From Jatrophihabitans sp. GAS493 (GTDB lineage: Bacteria; Actinomycetota; Actinomycetes; Mycobacteriales; Jatrophihabitantaceae), in the NCBI RefSeq assembly GCF_900230215.1, contig NZ_LT907982.1, positions 558,001-622,000 of the forward strand: a stretch of 64,000 nt of DNA, in the 5' to 3' direction. This document shows positions 35,398 to 44,343 of this stretch, piece after piece; the stretch's first letter is position 1, and each line of letters opens with the position of its first letter. A model generated the notes under the pieces. That model saw only the letters and a program-made list of their open reading frames with translations. It had not been told where the DNA came from and did not search any database. A program made the position numbers and the translations under genes.

Positions 35398-36930
35398 TCA
35401 GCTGTGCGCCGAGGGCTCGCTCGCCGGTGGCGCGTCGGCTGCAGCGTCAATGTTCGCGTCAATGTTCGCGTCGATGACCTCGACGGTGCGGCGCGGCATG
35501 AAGGCCACCGCGATGGTCATGGCGACGGCGAGCAGCACCACACCCTGAAAGACATGGTGGGTGGCCAGCGTGAGCAGCCCGGACGACCCGCTGCCCGGAG
35601 CGGCGCCGGCAACCGGAGCGGAGACGATCGCAGAGCCCAGCGTCGCGTTGGCCACGGCTCCGAAGGCCGCGACCGCGAGGGCACTCCCCAAGGAGCGGCA
35701 GAAGAGATTGTTGCCGGTGACGACGCCCCGCTGGCTCCAGCCGACCGATGACTGCGCGGCGATAAGCGTCGGTGACGCGGTGAGCCCCATCCCCAATCCG
35801 ATGAGGAAGCAGGTGAGCCCGACCTGCAGCACGCTGGAGGTGTCGTCGAGCAAGAGCAGCAGCAGACAGCCGGCGACCACACCCGAGGCGCCGATCAGCG
35901 CCGTCTGCCGGAAGCCGATTCGCAGGTAGAGCCGCCCGGACTGGGACGCGGCCAGCGGCCAACCGAGGGTGAGGGTGGCCAGCGCGAAGCCGGCGACCAC
36001 GGGGCCGGTTCCGAGTACGTCCTGTACATAGGTCGGAAGAAAGGAGGTGAGACCGAGCACGATGCCGCCGACCGCCGCCGACACCAGGCTGCTGGTGAGC
36101 AGCAGGCGGCGGCTGAAGACCCAGAGCGGCAGCACCGGTTCAGGCACTCGCCGCTCCACGAGGACGAAGCAGACGATCAATATCGCGCCGACGCCGAGTA
36201 TCGAGATGCCCGGCGCCGAGATCCAGGCCCACGCCTGCCCGCCTTCGAGGACACCGAGGATGAGCAGGGTGCAGCCGCTGGTGAGGAACACGGCGCCGAG
36301 GTAGTCGATGTGCGGACGTCCCCGAACGACTTTCTCCTTGAAATTACGCACCAACATCGTCGCCGCCAGCAGGCAGAGTGGGATGTTGATGAAGAAGATC
36401 CAGCGCCAGGAGACGTATTCGGAGAAGACACCGCCGAGAGCCGGCCCGATGACCGCCGAGATGCCCCAGACGCTGGCGATATACCCCTGAACCTTGGCCC
36501 GCTCCTGCAGCGAGTAGAGGTCACCGACGATGGTGATGCTCATCGGCTGCACCGCACCCGCACCGAGCCCCTGCACGACACGGAACGCGATGAGCACCTT
36601 CATGTCCCAGGCGATCCCGCACATGATCGACCCGAGCAGGAAGAGTGCGATGCCGAAGAGGATGAGCGGTCTGCGGCCGAAGAGGTCGGCCAGCTTGCTG
36701 TACACCGGCACGGTCACGGCCTGGGCCAGCAGGTAGATCGAGAAGAGCCAGGGAAACTCGGTGAAGCCGCCGATGCTACGCACGATCGACGGAACGGCGG
36801 TGGCGATGATGGTCGAGTCGATGGCGACCAGCGAGGTGGCGAGCATCAGTGCGATGAGGATCGGCCCCCGCTCGGACCGGAAACCCACCGCGGAACTCGT
36901 CACCCCACCGATGTTGCCAGTTGCGCCCAC
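35398..36930 (-). CDS. MDR-type MFS transporter (14 helices, EmrB/QacA-like)
   Basis: A 510-residue drug:H+ antiporter. It has LVAIDSTIIATAVPSIVRSI (motif D1-like), SKLADLFGRRPLILFG (motif A) and SVWGISAVIGPALGGVFSEY (motif C of exporters). The C-terminal tail contains a DNA-level 12-base repeat giving DANIDANID. Substrate unknown. No adjacent regulator is obvious. Confidence 0.85.
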   Translation of the reverse strand: MGATGNIGGVTSSAVGFRSERGPILIALMLATSLVAIDSTIIATAVPSIVRSIGGFTEFPWLFSIYLLAQAVTVPVYSKLADLFGRRPLILFGIALFLLGSIMCGIAWDMKVLIAFRVVQGLGAGAVQPMSITIVGDLYSLQERAKVQGYIASVWGISAVIGPALGGVFSEYVSWRWIFFINIPLCLLAATMLVRNFKEKVVRGRPHIDYLGAVFLTSGCTLLILGVLEGGQAWAWISAPGISILGVGAILIVCFVLVERRVPEPVLPLWVFSRRLLLTSSLVSAAVGGIVLGLTSFLPTYVQDVLGTGPVVAGFALATLTLGWPLAASQSGRLYLRIGFRQTALIGASGVVAGCLLLLLLDDTSSVLQVGLTCFLIGLGMGLTASPTLIAAQSSVGWSQRGVVTGNNLFCRSLGSALAVAAFGAVANATLGSAIVSAPVAGAAPGSGSSGLLTLATHHVFQGVVLLAVAMTIAVAFMPRRTVEVIDANIDANIDAAADAPPASEPSAHS

Positions 36931-36960
36931 TGGACGGCCAACCGGTCGCGGCTGAGCCGA

Positions 36961-37344
36961 TTAGCCAACCCGGGCGAACTCCGTCAACGAGAGGGTGTTC
37001 CCATCCGGATCGGCGAACCAGGCGACCCGGTCGCCCCCTGGCGTGGTCCAGACCCCGTCCTCGTCCTGAGCCATCCCGTCATAGCGCTTGAAGGTCACGC
37101 CTTTGGCCCGCAGCCCGGCAAGGGTGGCCGCGATATCCGCGACTCGCCAGCCCAGGACGGTGTACGGGACGTCGATGTGCTCCTCGACCGCGGTGATCCG
37201 CAGCATCGTTCCGTTGGCGTCGAAGACGCACGCGAACTGGTTCTGCTCGACCAGCCGCAGACCGAACACGTCCGCGTAGAAGGCGGCGGCCCGGTCGAGA
37301 TTGGTGGAGGCCGCGAAGGCGATGACCTCAGACGTACTGAGCAT
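36961..37344 (-). CDS. VOC-family (glyoxalase/bleomycin-resistance-like) protein
   Basis: A 127-residue VOC protein: TNLDRAAAFYADVFGLRLVE, RITAVEEHI, then VAWFADPDGNTLSLTEF. The start at 37344 is the first protein-like ATG. It overlaps the 3' end of the DUF3291 gene by 17 bases, so the two form a unit. Metal-dependent thiol chemistry or drug binding is typical for the family. Confidence 0.82.
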   Translation of the reverse strand: MLSTSEVIAFAASTNLDRAAAFYADVFGLRLVEQNQFACVFDANGTMLRITAVEEHIDVPYTVLGWRVADIAATLAGLRAKGVTFKRYDGMAQDEDGVWTTPGGDRVAWFADPDGNTLSLTEFARVG

Positions 37345-37813
37345 CTTCCACCTCCAGCGGTTGGGCGAAGCGCTCCCGCATGGTGAAGGCGTACGTGGTT
37401 GGGCCGTGCGCACGCAGGTGCCGGACCCGCTCCTCGGCCTCGTCGGTGCTGGGGCGGTGCCCGGCCCGCACCCACCAGAGCGCGGCATAGGCGCGGTCCA
37501 TCTTCTCGAACCACTCCCGCCGTCGCCTCAACACCGCGCGATGTTCATCGCTGTAGACGTAGGCCTCGAGGTGTTCGACGTCGGTCCAGACCGACATGTT
37601 CACGATGACCCCGGCGCTGCCCTCAGCGTCCCAGCCGAAGGCCTGGATGCCGGTGGCATCGCCCTCCTCGGTCTGCAGGCGCCAGCGAAAACCGTCGGCC
37701 CCATCGGCCAGGGCATTGACCGGGTCGAGCGCGGCCACGAAGTCAGCCAGCTGGGCGCTGTCGAGCGGGGCGAGCAGGCGGCCGATGTTCACCTGAGCAA
37801 GTTCGTATGCCAT
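37328..37813 (-). CDS. DUF3291 protein
   Basis: A 161-residue protein of the DUF3291 (dimeric ferredoxin-like barrel) type: ELAQVNIGRLLAPLDSAQLA, FVAALDPVNALADGADGFRW, VNMSVWTDVEHLEAYVYSD. The start at 37813 is chosen because the longer frame adds non-homologous sequence antisense to the next gene. Function unknown. Confidence 0.82.
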   Translation of the reverse strand: MAYELAQVNIGRLLAPLDSAQLADFVAALDPVNALADGADGFRWRLQTEEGDATGIQAFGWDAEGSAGVIVNMSVWTDVEHLEAYVYSDEHRAVLRRRREWFEKMDRAYAALWWVRAGHRPSTDEAEERVRHLRAHGPTTYAFTMRERFAQPLEVEDAQYV

Positions 37814-37862
37814 ACCAGCAGTATGCCGTGGCTCTCCGGTCGGGCGACGTACAGTCGCAGGC

Positions 37863-38558
37863 ATGCTGATCGACGACGTGGTCAGGCTCCGACTGGCCAC
37901 CTTCATCCGCCCCGCCTCCGAGTCCGCCACCGGCCGCAGCGAGGTCGAGGGCGTCTACGCGTACCTGATCCGGCACGATGATGGCCTCCTGCTGCTCGAC
38001 ACCGGAATGGGGCGCGGTGACGACGAGACTGAGCAGTGGTACCGCCCGCAGCGCAGTCCGCTCACCGCGGCTCTGGCCGCCTGGGGCGCCACGCCGGCCG
38101 ACATCCGCATCGTCGTCAACTGCCATCTGCACTTCGATCACTGCGGAGAAAACCCTTTGTTTCTCGGCACACCGATCATCGCTCAGCGCGGTGAACTGGC
38201 GGTGGCCCGACAGCCTGACTACACCTTCGATCACCTGGTGGACTTCACCGGCGCCCGCTACGAACTACTGGACGGGGAGGCTGAGATCTCGCCGGGAGTG
38301 CACGTCATCCCGACCCCAGGGCATGTGAACGGCCATCAATCATTGGTGATTCAATGCTCGGACGGGTCGCTGGTGCTGGCCGGGCAGTCGCATGACCGCG
38401 CCTCCGCCTTCAGTGCTGACGCGCTGGCGCAGAACGCACGCCAACTCGGCCACGATGATCCGCTGCCGCTCGCACCGCCCTGGATGCAACGACTGATGGC
38501 CTTCGATCCGCGGCGCGTCTACTTCGCCCACGATGCCGCCGTCTGGGAACCGTATTAA
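37863..38558 (+). CDS. Metallo-beta-lactamase-fold hydrolase (lactonase-like)
   Basis: A 231-residue MBL-fold protein. The zinc motif is NCHLHFDHCG (H88, H90, D92, H93), with H154 (TPGHVNGH) and H223 (FAHD). The bridging-Asp loop reads LAGQSHDRA instead of the usual AGD, so D178 or H177 may substitute. The layout recalls N-acyl-homoserine-lactone lactonases (AiiA-like), but the substrate is uncertain. Confidence 0.82.
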   Translation: MLIDDVVRLRLATFIRPASESATGRSEVEGVYAYLIRHDDGLLLLDTGMGRGDDETEQWYRPQRSPLTAALAAWGATPADIRIVVNCHLHFDHCGENPLFLGTPIIAQRGELAVARQPDYTFDHLVDFTGARYELLDGEAEISPGVHVIPTPGHVNGHQSLVIQCSDGSLVLAGQSHDRASAFSADALAQNARQLGHDDPLPLAPPWMQRLMAFDPRRVYFAHDAAVWEPY

Positions 38559-38714
38559 CTCTAGATGAACGGGCGGGAATACGACACGCTCGACTGGCCA
38601 CCGCCCTTGCTCTCCGAGTGCTGCTCCCACTAGGTTTTGTTCAGCCCTTTCTCTAATCTGCCGCTCAGCTTCTCTGCCACTCAGCTCACGCCCCGTCACA
38701 GACCCGAGGTGCCC

Positions 38715-39515
38715 ATGACAACGCCATCCCGCCCAGTCCTCTTCGTCCACGGACTCTGGCTGCACGCCAGCTCCTGGCAGGCCTGGATCGACCGCTTCAC
38801 CGAAGCCGGCTACTCACCCGTCGCGGCGTCCTGGCCGGGCGACGCCGACACCGTGGCCGGCTCCCGGGAGCACCCGGAGGCGATCGCCGGACACGGTATC
38901 GACGATGTGGTCGAGCATCTGGAGTCGATCATCGCCGGGATGCCCGAATCCCCCATTCTTATAGGCCATTCCTTCGGCGGCACCATCGTGGAGAAGCTGC
39001 TGAGCAAGGGCGTGGGCGCCGCCGCGATCGCCATCGATGCCGCCCCGATCAAGGGGGTGCTGCCGCTGCCCATCTCGGCGCTGCGAACCGCCTTCGTCGC
39101 CTTGAAGAACCCGGCCAACAGCAGTCGCGCCGTGTCGCTGAGCGTCGAACAGTTCCGCTACTCCTTCGGCAACGCAATCTCGGAGGAGGAGTCGAACGCG
39201 CTCTTCGAGAAGTGGACCATCCCGGCCCCGGGCAAGCCGCTGTTCCAGGCCGCCTCGGCCAACTTCTCGCCGCACTCCGAGGCGAAGGTCGACACCGAGA
39301 ACTCCGACCGGGGGCCGCTGCTGCTCATCATGGGCGGGCAGGACCACACCGTCCCGGAGGCGATCACCAAGTCGACCTTGAAGCAGTACAAGCACTCGAC
39401 CGCGGTGACCGACCTGCTGGAGTTCGAGGATCGGGGCCATTCGCTCACAATCGACTCCGGCTGGCTCGACGTGGCCAACGCGTCGCTGGATTGGCTTAAG
39501 AAGCAGGGCCTCTAG
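38715..39515 (+). CDS. Alpha/beta hydrolase
   Basis: A 266-residue hydrolase: oxyanion HG in FVHGLWLHASSW, nucleophile S86 in IGHSFGGT, D210 in MGGQDHTVP, H242 in DRGHSLT. GAGGTG precedes the ATG at 38715. It resembles small esterase/lipase or haloperoxidase-like hydrolases; the substrate is unknown. Confidence 0.85.
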   Translation: MTTPSRPVLFVHGLWLHASSWQAWIDRFTEAGYSPVAASWPGDADTVAGSREHPEAIAGHGIDDVVEHLESIIAGMPESPILIGHSFGGTIVEKLLSKGVGAAAIAIDAAPIKGVLPLPISALRTAFVALKNPANSSRAVSLSVEQFRYSFGNAISEEESNALFEKWTIPAPGKPLFQAASANFSPHSEAKVDTENSDRGPLLLIMGGQDHTVPEAITKSTLKQYKHSTAVTDLLEFEDRGHSLTIDSGWLDVANASLDWLKKQGL

Positions 39516-39526
39516 CGCTCAGCTTC

Positions 39527-39588
39527 ACGGCGCCGGCCGCGCCGGCTCTACGGCGCCGGCCGCGCCGGCTCTACGGCGCCGGCCGCGC
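39527..39588. repeat. Tandem 23-bp GC-rich repeat (about 2.7 copies)
   Basis: Two full copies (39527-39549, 39550-39572) and one partial copy of a unit beginning ACGGCGCCGGCCGCGCC. It lies between the convergent hydrolase and AsnC-type genes and encodes the last residues (IARPAP) of the latter. Unit number may vary. Confidence 0.85.
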
Positions 39589-40644
39589 TATGCCCCTCCG
39601 CGTCATTAGTGAGCCGGCCTGCTTCACCCGGCGCAGCACTGGTGACGTCTCGATCTGACGCACCGCCGCCATCGCGCCCACTCGGGTCGTCACGTACCGG
39701 TAGAGGTCGGTGGCGTTTCGACAGATGACGACGAGGACGAGGTTTGCGCTCCCGGTGACGGCGGCGCAGAAGGCGATCTCGTCGTGCGTCACGAACTCGC
39801 GGCCCACCGCCTCCAGATCGCTCGGAGCGACGGTGACCCAGATGTGGGTCATCGAGGCGAACCCGAGCCTCTCTATGTCCAGGTCGACGTCGAAGTAGAG
39901 CGCACCGGCTCGCTCGAGACGTTCGATCCGCCGACCTACCCGGGTCGGGGACCAACGCGTGGCGGCGGCCAGGGACCGCAGGCTGGCCCGTCCGTCGCGT
40001 CCCAGCGCGGCGATCAATCGCTCGTCTTCCGCGGTAATCAGTTCCGCGCCGATCGGTTCAGCGCCAATAAGCCCGGCGCCCGGTTCGGGGTCAAGCAGAT
40101 CCCGACCGGTCTCATCGAAGGGACTATCCGCGGCTCGCAGCCGGGCCTTCGCGTCCGGGCTCAACCCCGGTCCGTAGCCGCCCCATTCGGCACCTGCGTC
40201 GAATTGATGCAGTATCGCGTGAGCGCTGAGCCGCTGCACCTGGGCCGTCTGCGGTAGCCGCTGCAGCAGCAGCTCGGGGCCGTCCTGGCCGCGGGCGGTG
40301 TGACTATGGCAGACGATCTCCGACCCTCCGGCCGAGAGGCTGATCCAACTGATGTCAGGTCGGCGGGCCAACGCCTCAGCCAGCGCCCCGGCGGCATCCG
40401 GCCGGCACTGAATCCGCAGCATCCAGCGGTCCAGGCCGGCGGCGTCGGCCCGGGCGAGGCCGATTACGCGTAGCACCCCAGCCGACTCCAGCCGGCGGTA
40501 ACGGCGGGCGACGGTCTGCTCCGAGACACCCACCACCTCGGCGATGAGCGCGAACGGCGCCCGGCAGGCTACTTGAATCGCGTGGATGATGAGACGATCC
40601 AACTCGTCAACGTTGATGGATTCACCGCTTCGAGGCGCCACCAT
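39571..40644 (-). CDS. Double Lrp/AsnC-family regulator
   Basis: A 357-residue regulator built from two Lrp/AsnC modules. Module 1: HTH (DELDRLIIHAIQVACRAPFA, SEQTVARRYRRLESAGVL) and ligand domain. Module 2: HTH (DERLIAALGRDGRASLRSLA, SPTRVGRRIERLERAG) and RAM-like domain (THIWVTVAPSDLEAVGREF). Single-module proteins of the family are about 150 residues, so this is a tandem fusion seen in actinobacteria. It is divergent from the MFS gene at 40754 and probably controls it. The start at 40644 is the best of several. Confidence 0.82.
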   Translation of the reverse strand: MVAPRSGESINVDELDRLIIHAIQVACRAPFALIAEVVGVSEQTVARRYRRLESAGVLRVIGLARADAAGLDRWMLRIQCRPDAAGALAEALARRPDISWISLSAGGSEIVCHSHTARGQDGPELLLQRLPQTAQVQRLSAHAILHQFDAGAEWGGYGPGLSPDAKARLRAADSPFDETGRDLLDPEPGAGLIGAEPIGAELITAEDERLIAALGRDGRASLRSLAAATRWSPTRVGRRIERLERAGALYFDVDLDIERLGFASMTHIWVTVAPSDLEAVGREFVTHDEIAFCAAVTGSANLVLVVICRNATDLYRYVTTRVGAMAAVRQIETSPVLRRVKQAGSLMTRRGIARPAP

Positions 40645-40753
40645 TGGAGGAATGCTACGCGGCACTGACCCTGGGTGGATCTGCGTCGAGCGTCTCGGCC
40701 AGACTCGGTAGGACGCGCCCACTGCGCGTCGCACCACGCGAAAGGCTCATCTC

Positions 40754-42301
40754 ATGCGTAAGTGGCTTCCCCTGGTCGCTATCTGCCTCGGCACCTTCAT
40801 GCTTCTCATCGACGTGACCATCGTCAACGTCGCCCTCCCCGACATGGCGGTCGATCTCTCCACCTCCTTCTCCTCACTGCAGTGGGTCATCGATATCTAC
40901 GCGCTGGTGCTGGCCGCACTACTCCTCGGCGCCGGGTCGATCTCCGACATCATCGGCCGCCGGCTGGTCTACATCGCCGGACTGCTGCTGTTCGCGCTCG
41001 CCTCACTGGCCAGCGGGCTGGCTCCGAATGCGACGTTCCTGATCGTGGCCCGTGGTGTGCAGGGGGTCGGCGCGGCCGCGATGTTCGCGACCACCGTGGC
41101 GCTGATCAACGCCTCGTACACCGGTAAGGATCGCGGCGTCGCCTACGGCGTCTGGGGCGCGGTGAGCGGTGCCGCCGCGGCAACCGGCCCGATCGTCGGT
41201 GGCCTGCTGACTGACACGCTCTCCTGGCGGTGGATCTTCTTCGTCAACCTGCCCGTCTCGGTCGCCGCCATCGCCCTTTCGCTGATGGTGCTGGATGGTT
41301 CGCGCGGGGAGCATCGGGCACGTATCGACCTGCCGGGTATGTTCGCCTTCACCGCCTCGGCGTCCCTGATTACCTACGGATTCATCCGCGCCGGCTCCGA
41401 CGGCTGGCTGACCGGCACCACCCTCGGACTGATCGGTGGCGGTGTACTGGCCCTGGTGCTCTTCATCATCGTCGAGCTCCGGACTCCGCAGCCGCTGCTG
41501 GATCTCGGCCTCTTCTCCGACCGTCGTTTCGTCGGGGTGATGATCGCCGCGCTCTTCCTCTCGCTCACCGCCTTCTCCTACCTGGCGTACTCCTCGATCT
41601 GGCTGCAGTCGGTGATCGGCCTCTCGCCGATCCAGGCCGGCCTGGTCTTCCTGCCGCTGAGCCTGGCCGCCTTCACCGTCTCGGCCAGCATCGGACGCGT
41701 GCTGCACAGTGCCAATCCGCGCTGGTTGATCGGTTTCGGGCTGCTGCTGATCGGCTTCGGCGGCCTGGCGCAGGCGTTCTTGAAGGCCGATTCAAGTTGG
41801 CCGTCGCTGCTGTTCGGCTTGCTGCTGGTCGGTATCGGCGTCGGGCTGGTGAATCCGACGATGGCCTCGGCGGTGATGTCGGCCGTGCCGATGCAGCGGG
41901 GCGGCATGGCGGCCGGTGCGATGAATACGGCGCGTCAGCTCGGCTTCGCCTTCGGCATCGCACTACTCGGAACCATCTTCCAGTCGCGGATCGCCCACGA
42001 GTTCAGCGGCCACGCCATCCCGGGTGGTGGCGACATTGCGGCCGCGGTGAGCGGTGGACAGGCGCAGGCGGTGATGGGTGCCGCTCCGGCTGCCCGGCGC
42101 GACGAGCTGAGCCAGCTGGTGCACCAGGCCTTCGCCTCCGGGCTCAACACGATCTTCATCGTCGCCGGGGTACTCGCCCTGGCGGCGGGGGCGGCGGTAC
42201 TGGTGCTACTGCGGCCCGCCGCACAGCCCGCGTCCGACTCCGCTTTTGGCACACCTGCAGGGATAGTCCCTGCAGGTGTGCCAAAAGCGTCAGGGGGTTA
42301 G
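40754..42301 (+). CDS. DHA2-type MFS transporter (EmrB/QacA-like)
   Basis: A 515-residue, 14-helix drug exporter: LLIDVTIVNVALPDMAVDLS (motif D1), GSISDIIGRRLVYIAG (motif A), VWGAVSGAAAATGPIVGGLL (motif C). It is divergent from the double AsnC regulator. The last 20 codons coincide with a perfect 23-bp palindrome, so the C-terminus (FGTPAGIVPAGVPKASGG) may be a later addition. It overlaps the convergent GNAT gene by 4 bases. Confidence 0.87.
   Translation: MRKWLPLVAICLGTFMLLIDVTIVNVALPDMAVDLSTSFSSLQWVIDIYALVLAALLLGAGSISDIIGRRLVYIAGLLLFALASLASGLAPNATFLIVARGVQGVGAAAMFATTVALINASYTGKDRGVAYGVWGAVSGAAAATGPIVGGLLTDTLSWRWIFFVNLPVSVAAIALSLMVLDGSRGEHRARIDLPGMFAFTASASLITYGFIRAGSDGWLTGTTLGLIGGGVLALVLFIIVELRTPQPLLDLGLFSDRRFVGVMIAALFLSLTAFSYLAYSSIWLQSVIGLSPIQAGLVFLPLSLAAFTVSASIGRVLHSANPRWLIGFGLLLIGFGGLAQAFLKADSSWPSLLFGLLLVGIGVGLVNPTMASAVMSAVPMQRGGMAAGAMNTARQLGFAFGIALLGTIFQSRIAHEFSGHAIPGGGDIAAAVSGGQAQAVMGAAPAARRDELSQLVHQAFASGLNTIFIVAGVLALAAGAAVLVLLRPAAQPASDSAFGTPAGIVPAGVPKASGG
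42241..42289. repeat. Perfect 23-bp inverted repeat with 3-base loop inside a gene end
   Basis: Arms 42241-42263 and 42267-42289 are exact complements (left arm begins CGCTTTTGGCACACCTG). It lies within the last codons of the MFS gene and just before the convergent GNAT stop. No T-run follows on either strand beyond the arms. It could stop both convergent transcripts, or be a small inserted repeat. Confidence 0.8.
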
Positions 42302-42816
42302 AGGGGCAGTTGCCAGTCGTTGCAGCGCATCCGCTGACCCGGCGGGTACTCGAAGTCGCACTCCCCCACCAGGTTTAATCCGCCCCGGCGGCAGATCGCG
42401 TTCGAGGCCGGGTGGTCCACCGACGGGTATGCGTGCAGGCTGTGGCGCGACCCGCCGCCCCCCGCCGTCGCTGCCGCGGCCCGAACCTCGTCGATCAGCG
42501 CCCGTAGCGCGGCCACCGCGACGCCGCGCCCCTGGAACTCAGGCAGCACGCCCCAGCCGGCTTCGTAGACGTCCTCGCCGAGCCAACTCCGCGGCCAGAA
42601 GCCGATGACCCCGGCTGTGGCGGCCTCGTCGACGAGCTGGATGGTGTACATCTGCGAGGTGGACTCGACCCAGCCGGCAAGATAGCGCCGGTGCCGGTCA
42701 CGCACCTTCTCGTCGGTCTCCGGGCCGCCGAGATGATCTGTCATCTCCGGCGTATTGGCCGCCTCCAGCACCCAGAGGTCGTCGGGCTGCCAGCGACGCA
42801 GGGCAACCGCGGTCAC
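42298..42816 (-). CDS. GNAT-family acetyltransferase
   Basis: A 172-residue GNAT protein: AVALRRWQPDDLWVLEAANT, GWGVLPEFQGRGVAVAALRA (acetyl-CoA loop), and VDHPASNAICRRGGLNLVGE. It overlaps the upstream GrpB-like gene by 4 bases. The acceptor is unknown. Confidence 0.82.
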   Translation of the reverse strand: MTAVALRRWQPDDLWVLEAANTPEMTDHLGGPETDEKVRDRHRRYLAGWVESTSQMYTIQLVDEAATAGVIGFWPRSWLGEDVYEAGWGVLPEFQGRGVAVAALRALIDEVRAAAATAGGGGSRHSLHAYPSVDHPASNAICRRGGLNLVGECDFEYPPGQRMRCNDWQLPL

Positions 42817-43364
42817 ATCTGCAGCGTGTCGAAGTTCGTCTGCAGGGCGATGCCGACCCCGGCCAGCACTTCGCTGACGAACTCACGCTTCCCCTCTGTG
42901 TACGCCACGGGATCGTCGGGGTAGATCTGGGCCAGGCCCAGCTTGAGGTCGCTGTAGCGCTGGGCCAGCATCGGATCGGCGCGCAGTGCGTCGCGGAAGG
43001 CCAGCCGCTCCTGCCAGATGTCACTACCTGGCTGGGTCAGGTGCAGGTGATGGGTGTGGGCGGCGTCGTCGAGGAAGTTCTGACCGGCCCGGGCACGGTA
43101 GAAGTAGAGGGCGGAGGGTCGATGCTCGGTGTAGACATACCCGAGATCGGCCAGCGGTTCGATCGCCGAGCGGGCCAGGTCCAGATGATGGACGCCGCCG
43201 ATCATGTCGAGGATCGGTTTCGCCGGCAGACCCGGCACCGCGGTGGAGCCGATGTGCTCGACCGGCCCGGTCAGCCGGGAGACGAGCACGCCCTCCAATC
43301 GTCGTCGCTCCCACTCGAACTGCGCAGACCAACCCGGCTCGTGTGGAACGACTTCGACCGTCAC
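42813..43364 (-). CDS. GrpB-family (UPF0157) protein
   Basis: A 183-residue nucleotidyltransferase-like fold protein of the GrpB/UPF0157 family. VEHIGSTAVPGLPAKPILDM is the family signature, followed by HHLHL and LAFRDALRADP. Many members are fused to or near GNAT and CoaE-type genes, as here. Function unproven. Confidence 0.87.
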   Translation of the reverse strand: MTVEVVPHEPGWSAQFEWERRRLEGVLVSRLTGPVEHIGSTAVPGLPAKPILDMIGGVHHLDLARSAIEPLADLGYVYTEHRPSALYFYRARAGQNFLDDAAHTHHLHLTQPGSDIWQERLAFRDALRADPMLAQRYSDLKLGLAQIYPDDPVAYTEGKREFVSEVLAGVGIALQTNFDTLQM

Positions 43365-43367
43365 CCT

Positions 43368-43709
43368 CTAGCTCACATCCGCTCGTGATCGTGGGAAGAA
43401 CGTGTTGCTGAACGACATCGCGCCACCGGGCACCATCCAGGGCAGGATCTCGACCCGGAACCGTCCGGCCTGAACCGCCGGGTCGGCCTCGGCCAGCCGG
43501 CGGGCCTCGTCGGGGTCCACCGTGAGGATCGTCAATCCCCGGAAGGTGCCGTGCCGCAGCGGCCCACCGGCTACCGCCGCACCCGAGACATGCATCGACG
43601 CCAGATGCGCCATGTGGGCATCCTGCAACTCGCCCGCCGCCTGCTCGTCAAGCTCTGGTGCATCGTCGCGGAGAACGAGCAGCGCGACGCTGAACCGATC
43701 GAACTCCAT
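43368..43709 (-). CDS. YciI-like protein
   Basis: A 113-residue YCII-type ferredoxin-like protein: VALLVLRDDAPELDEQAAGE, HMAHLASMHVSGAAVAGGPL, DPAVQAGRFRVEILPW. The conserved His and Asp of the family pocket are present (H40-like and D87-like positions). It is 3 bases before the GrpB start, in the same unit. Confidence 0.8.
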   Translation of the reverse strand: MEFDRFSVALLVLRDDAPELDEQAAGELQDAHMAHLASMHVSGAAVAGGPLRHGTFRGLTILTVDPDEARRLAEADPAVQAGRFRVEILPWMVPGGAMSFSNTFFPRSRADVS

Positions 43710-43817
43710 TGCGAGAGTCTAGGTCGCTGGCGGCACTGGGGGCCAGAGCCTGAGGCGGGTAGTTGCGCATCTCCAGTCGCCGCCGGCCGCCGCCGACATT
43801 GAGCGGCCGGTCATCGG

Positions 43818-44336
43818 GTGCGGTACGTTTTGCGCGTGCTCCGGCGTATGGGACCTCCGCTGCGGGTCGCGCTCGTCGCCGTGCTGACGCTCTCGGTCGC
43901 CGGATGTGGGTGGTTCGGCGGTGACAAGGCATCGGGCAGCACCGTCGCCGTCTACGACATCAAGCCGGGCCAGTGCTTCACCGCTCCGGGCGCGGTAAAG
44001 ACCGAGCTCGCCTCGCTCAATCGGGTGAGCTGCAGCGACCCGCATACCCATGAGGCCTACGCGATCGTCCAGTACTCGACGAGCACCGCAGGCTCGGCCA
44101 GTGCCACCACTTCGGTCTACCCGACGTCGGACGCGCTGACGAACTTCGCCCAGGGCAGCTGCGCCCAGAAATTTCAGGACTACGTCGGGATCAACTACCT
44201 CGATTCGAGCCTGTACTTCACCTTCCTGGTCCCGTCGGCCCGAGGGTGGGAGCAGGACAACGACCGGAGCATCATCTGCTTCATCACCACGACCGGGCAG
44301 ACCCTCACCACCTCGGTGCAGGGCTCGAAGAAATAG
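43818..44336 (+). CDS. Septum-formation-like lipoprotein
   Basis: A 172-residue lipoprotein: signal region VALVAVLTLSVAGC with lipobox VAGC, then a domain with DIKPGQCFTAP, VSCSDPHTHEAYAI and SIICFITTTGQTL, the pattern of the actinobacterial Septum_form family. Cysteines likely pair. Starts at 43836 and 43848 are alternatives. It ends 7 bases before the PAAR-like gene but is probably not part of the injection machine. Confidence 0.75.
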   Translation: MRYVLRVLRRMGPPLRVALVAVLTLSVAGCGWFGGDKASGSTVAVYDIKPGQCFTAPGAVKTELASLNRVSCSDPHTHEAYAIVQYSTSTAGSASATTSVYPTSDALTNFAQGSCAQKFQDYVGINYLDSSLYFTFLVPSARGWEQDNDRSIICFITTTGQTLTTSVQGSKK

Positions 44337-44343
44337 GGGCTTC

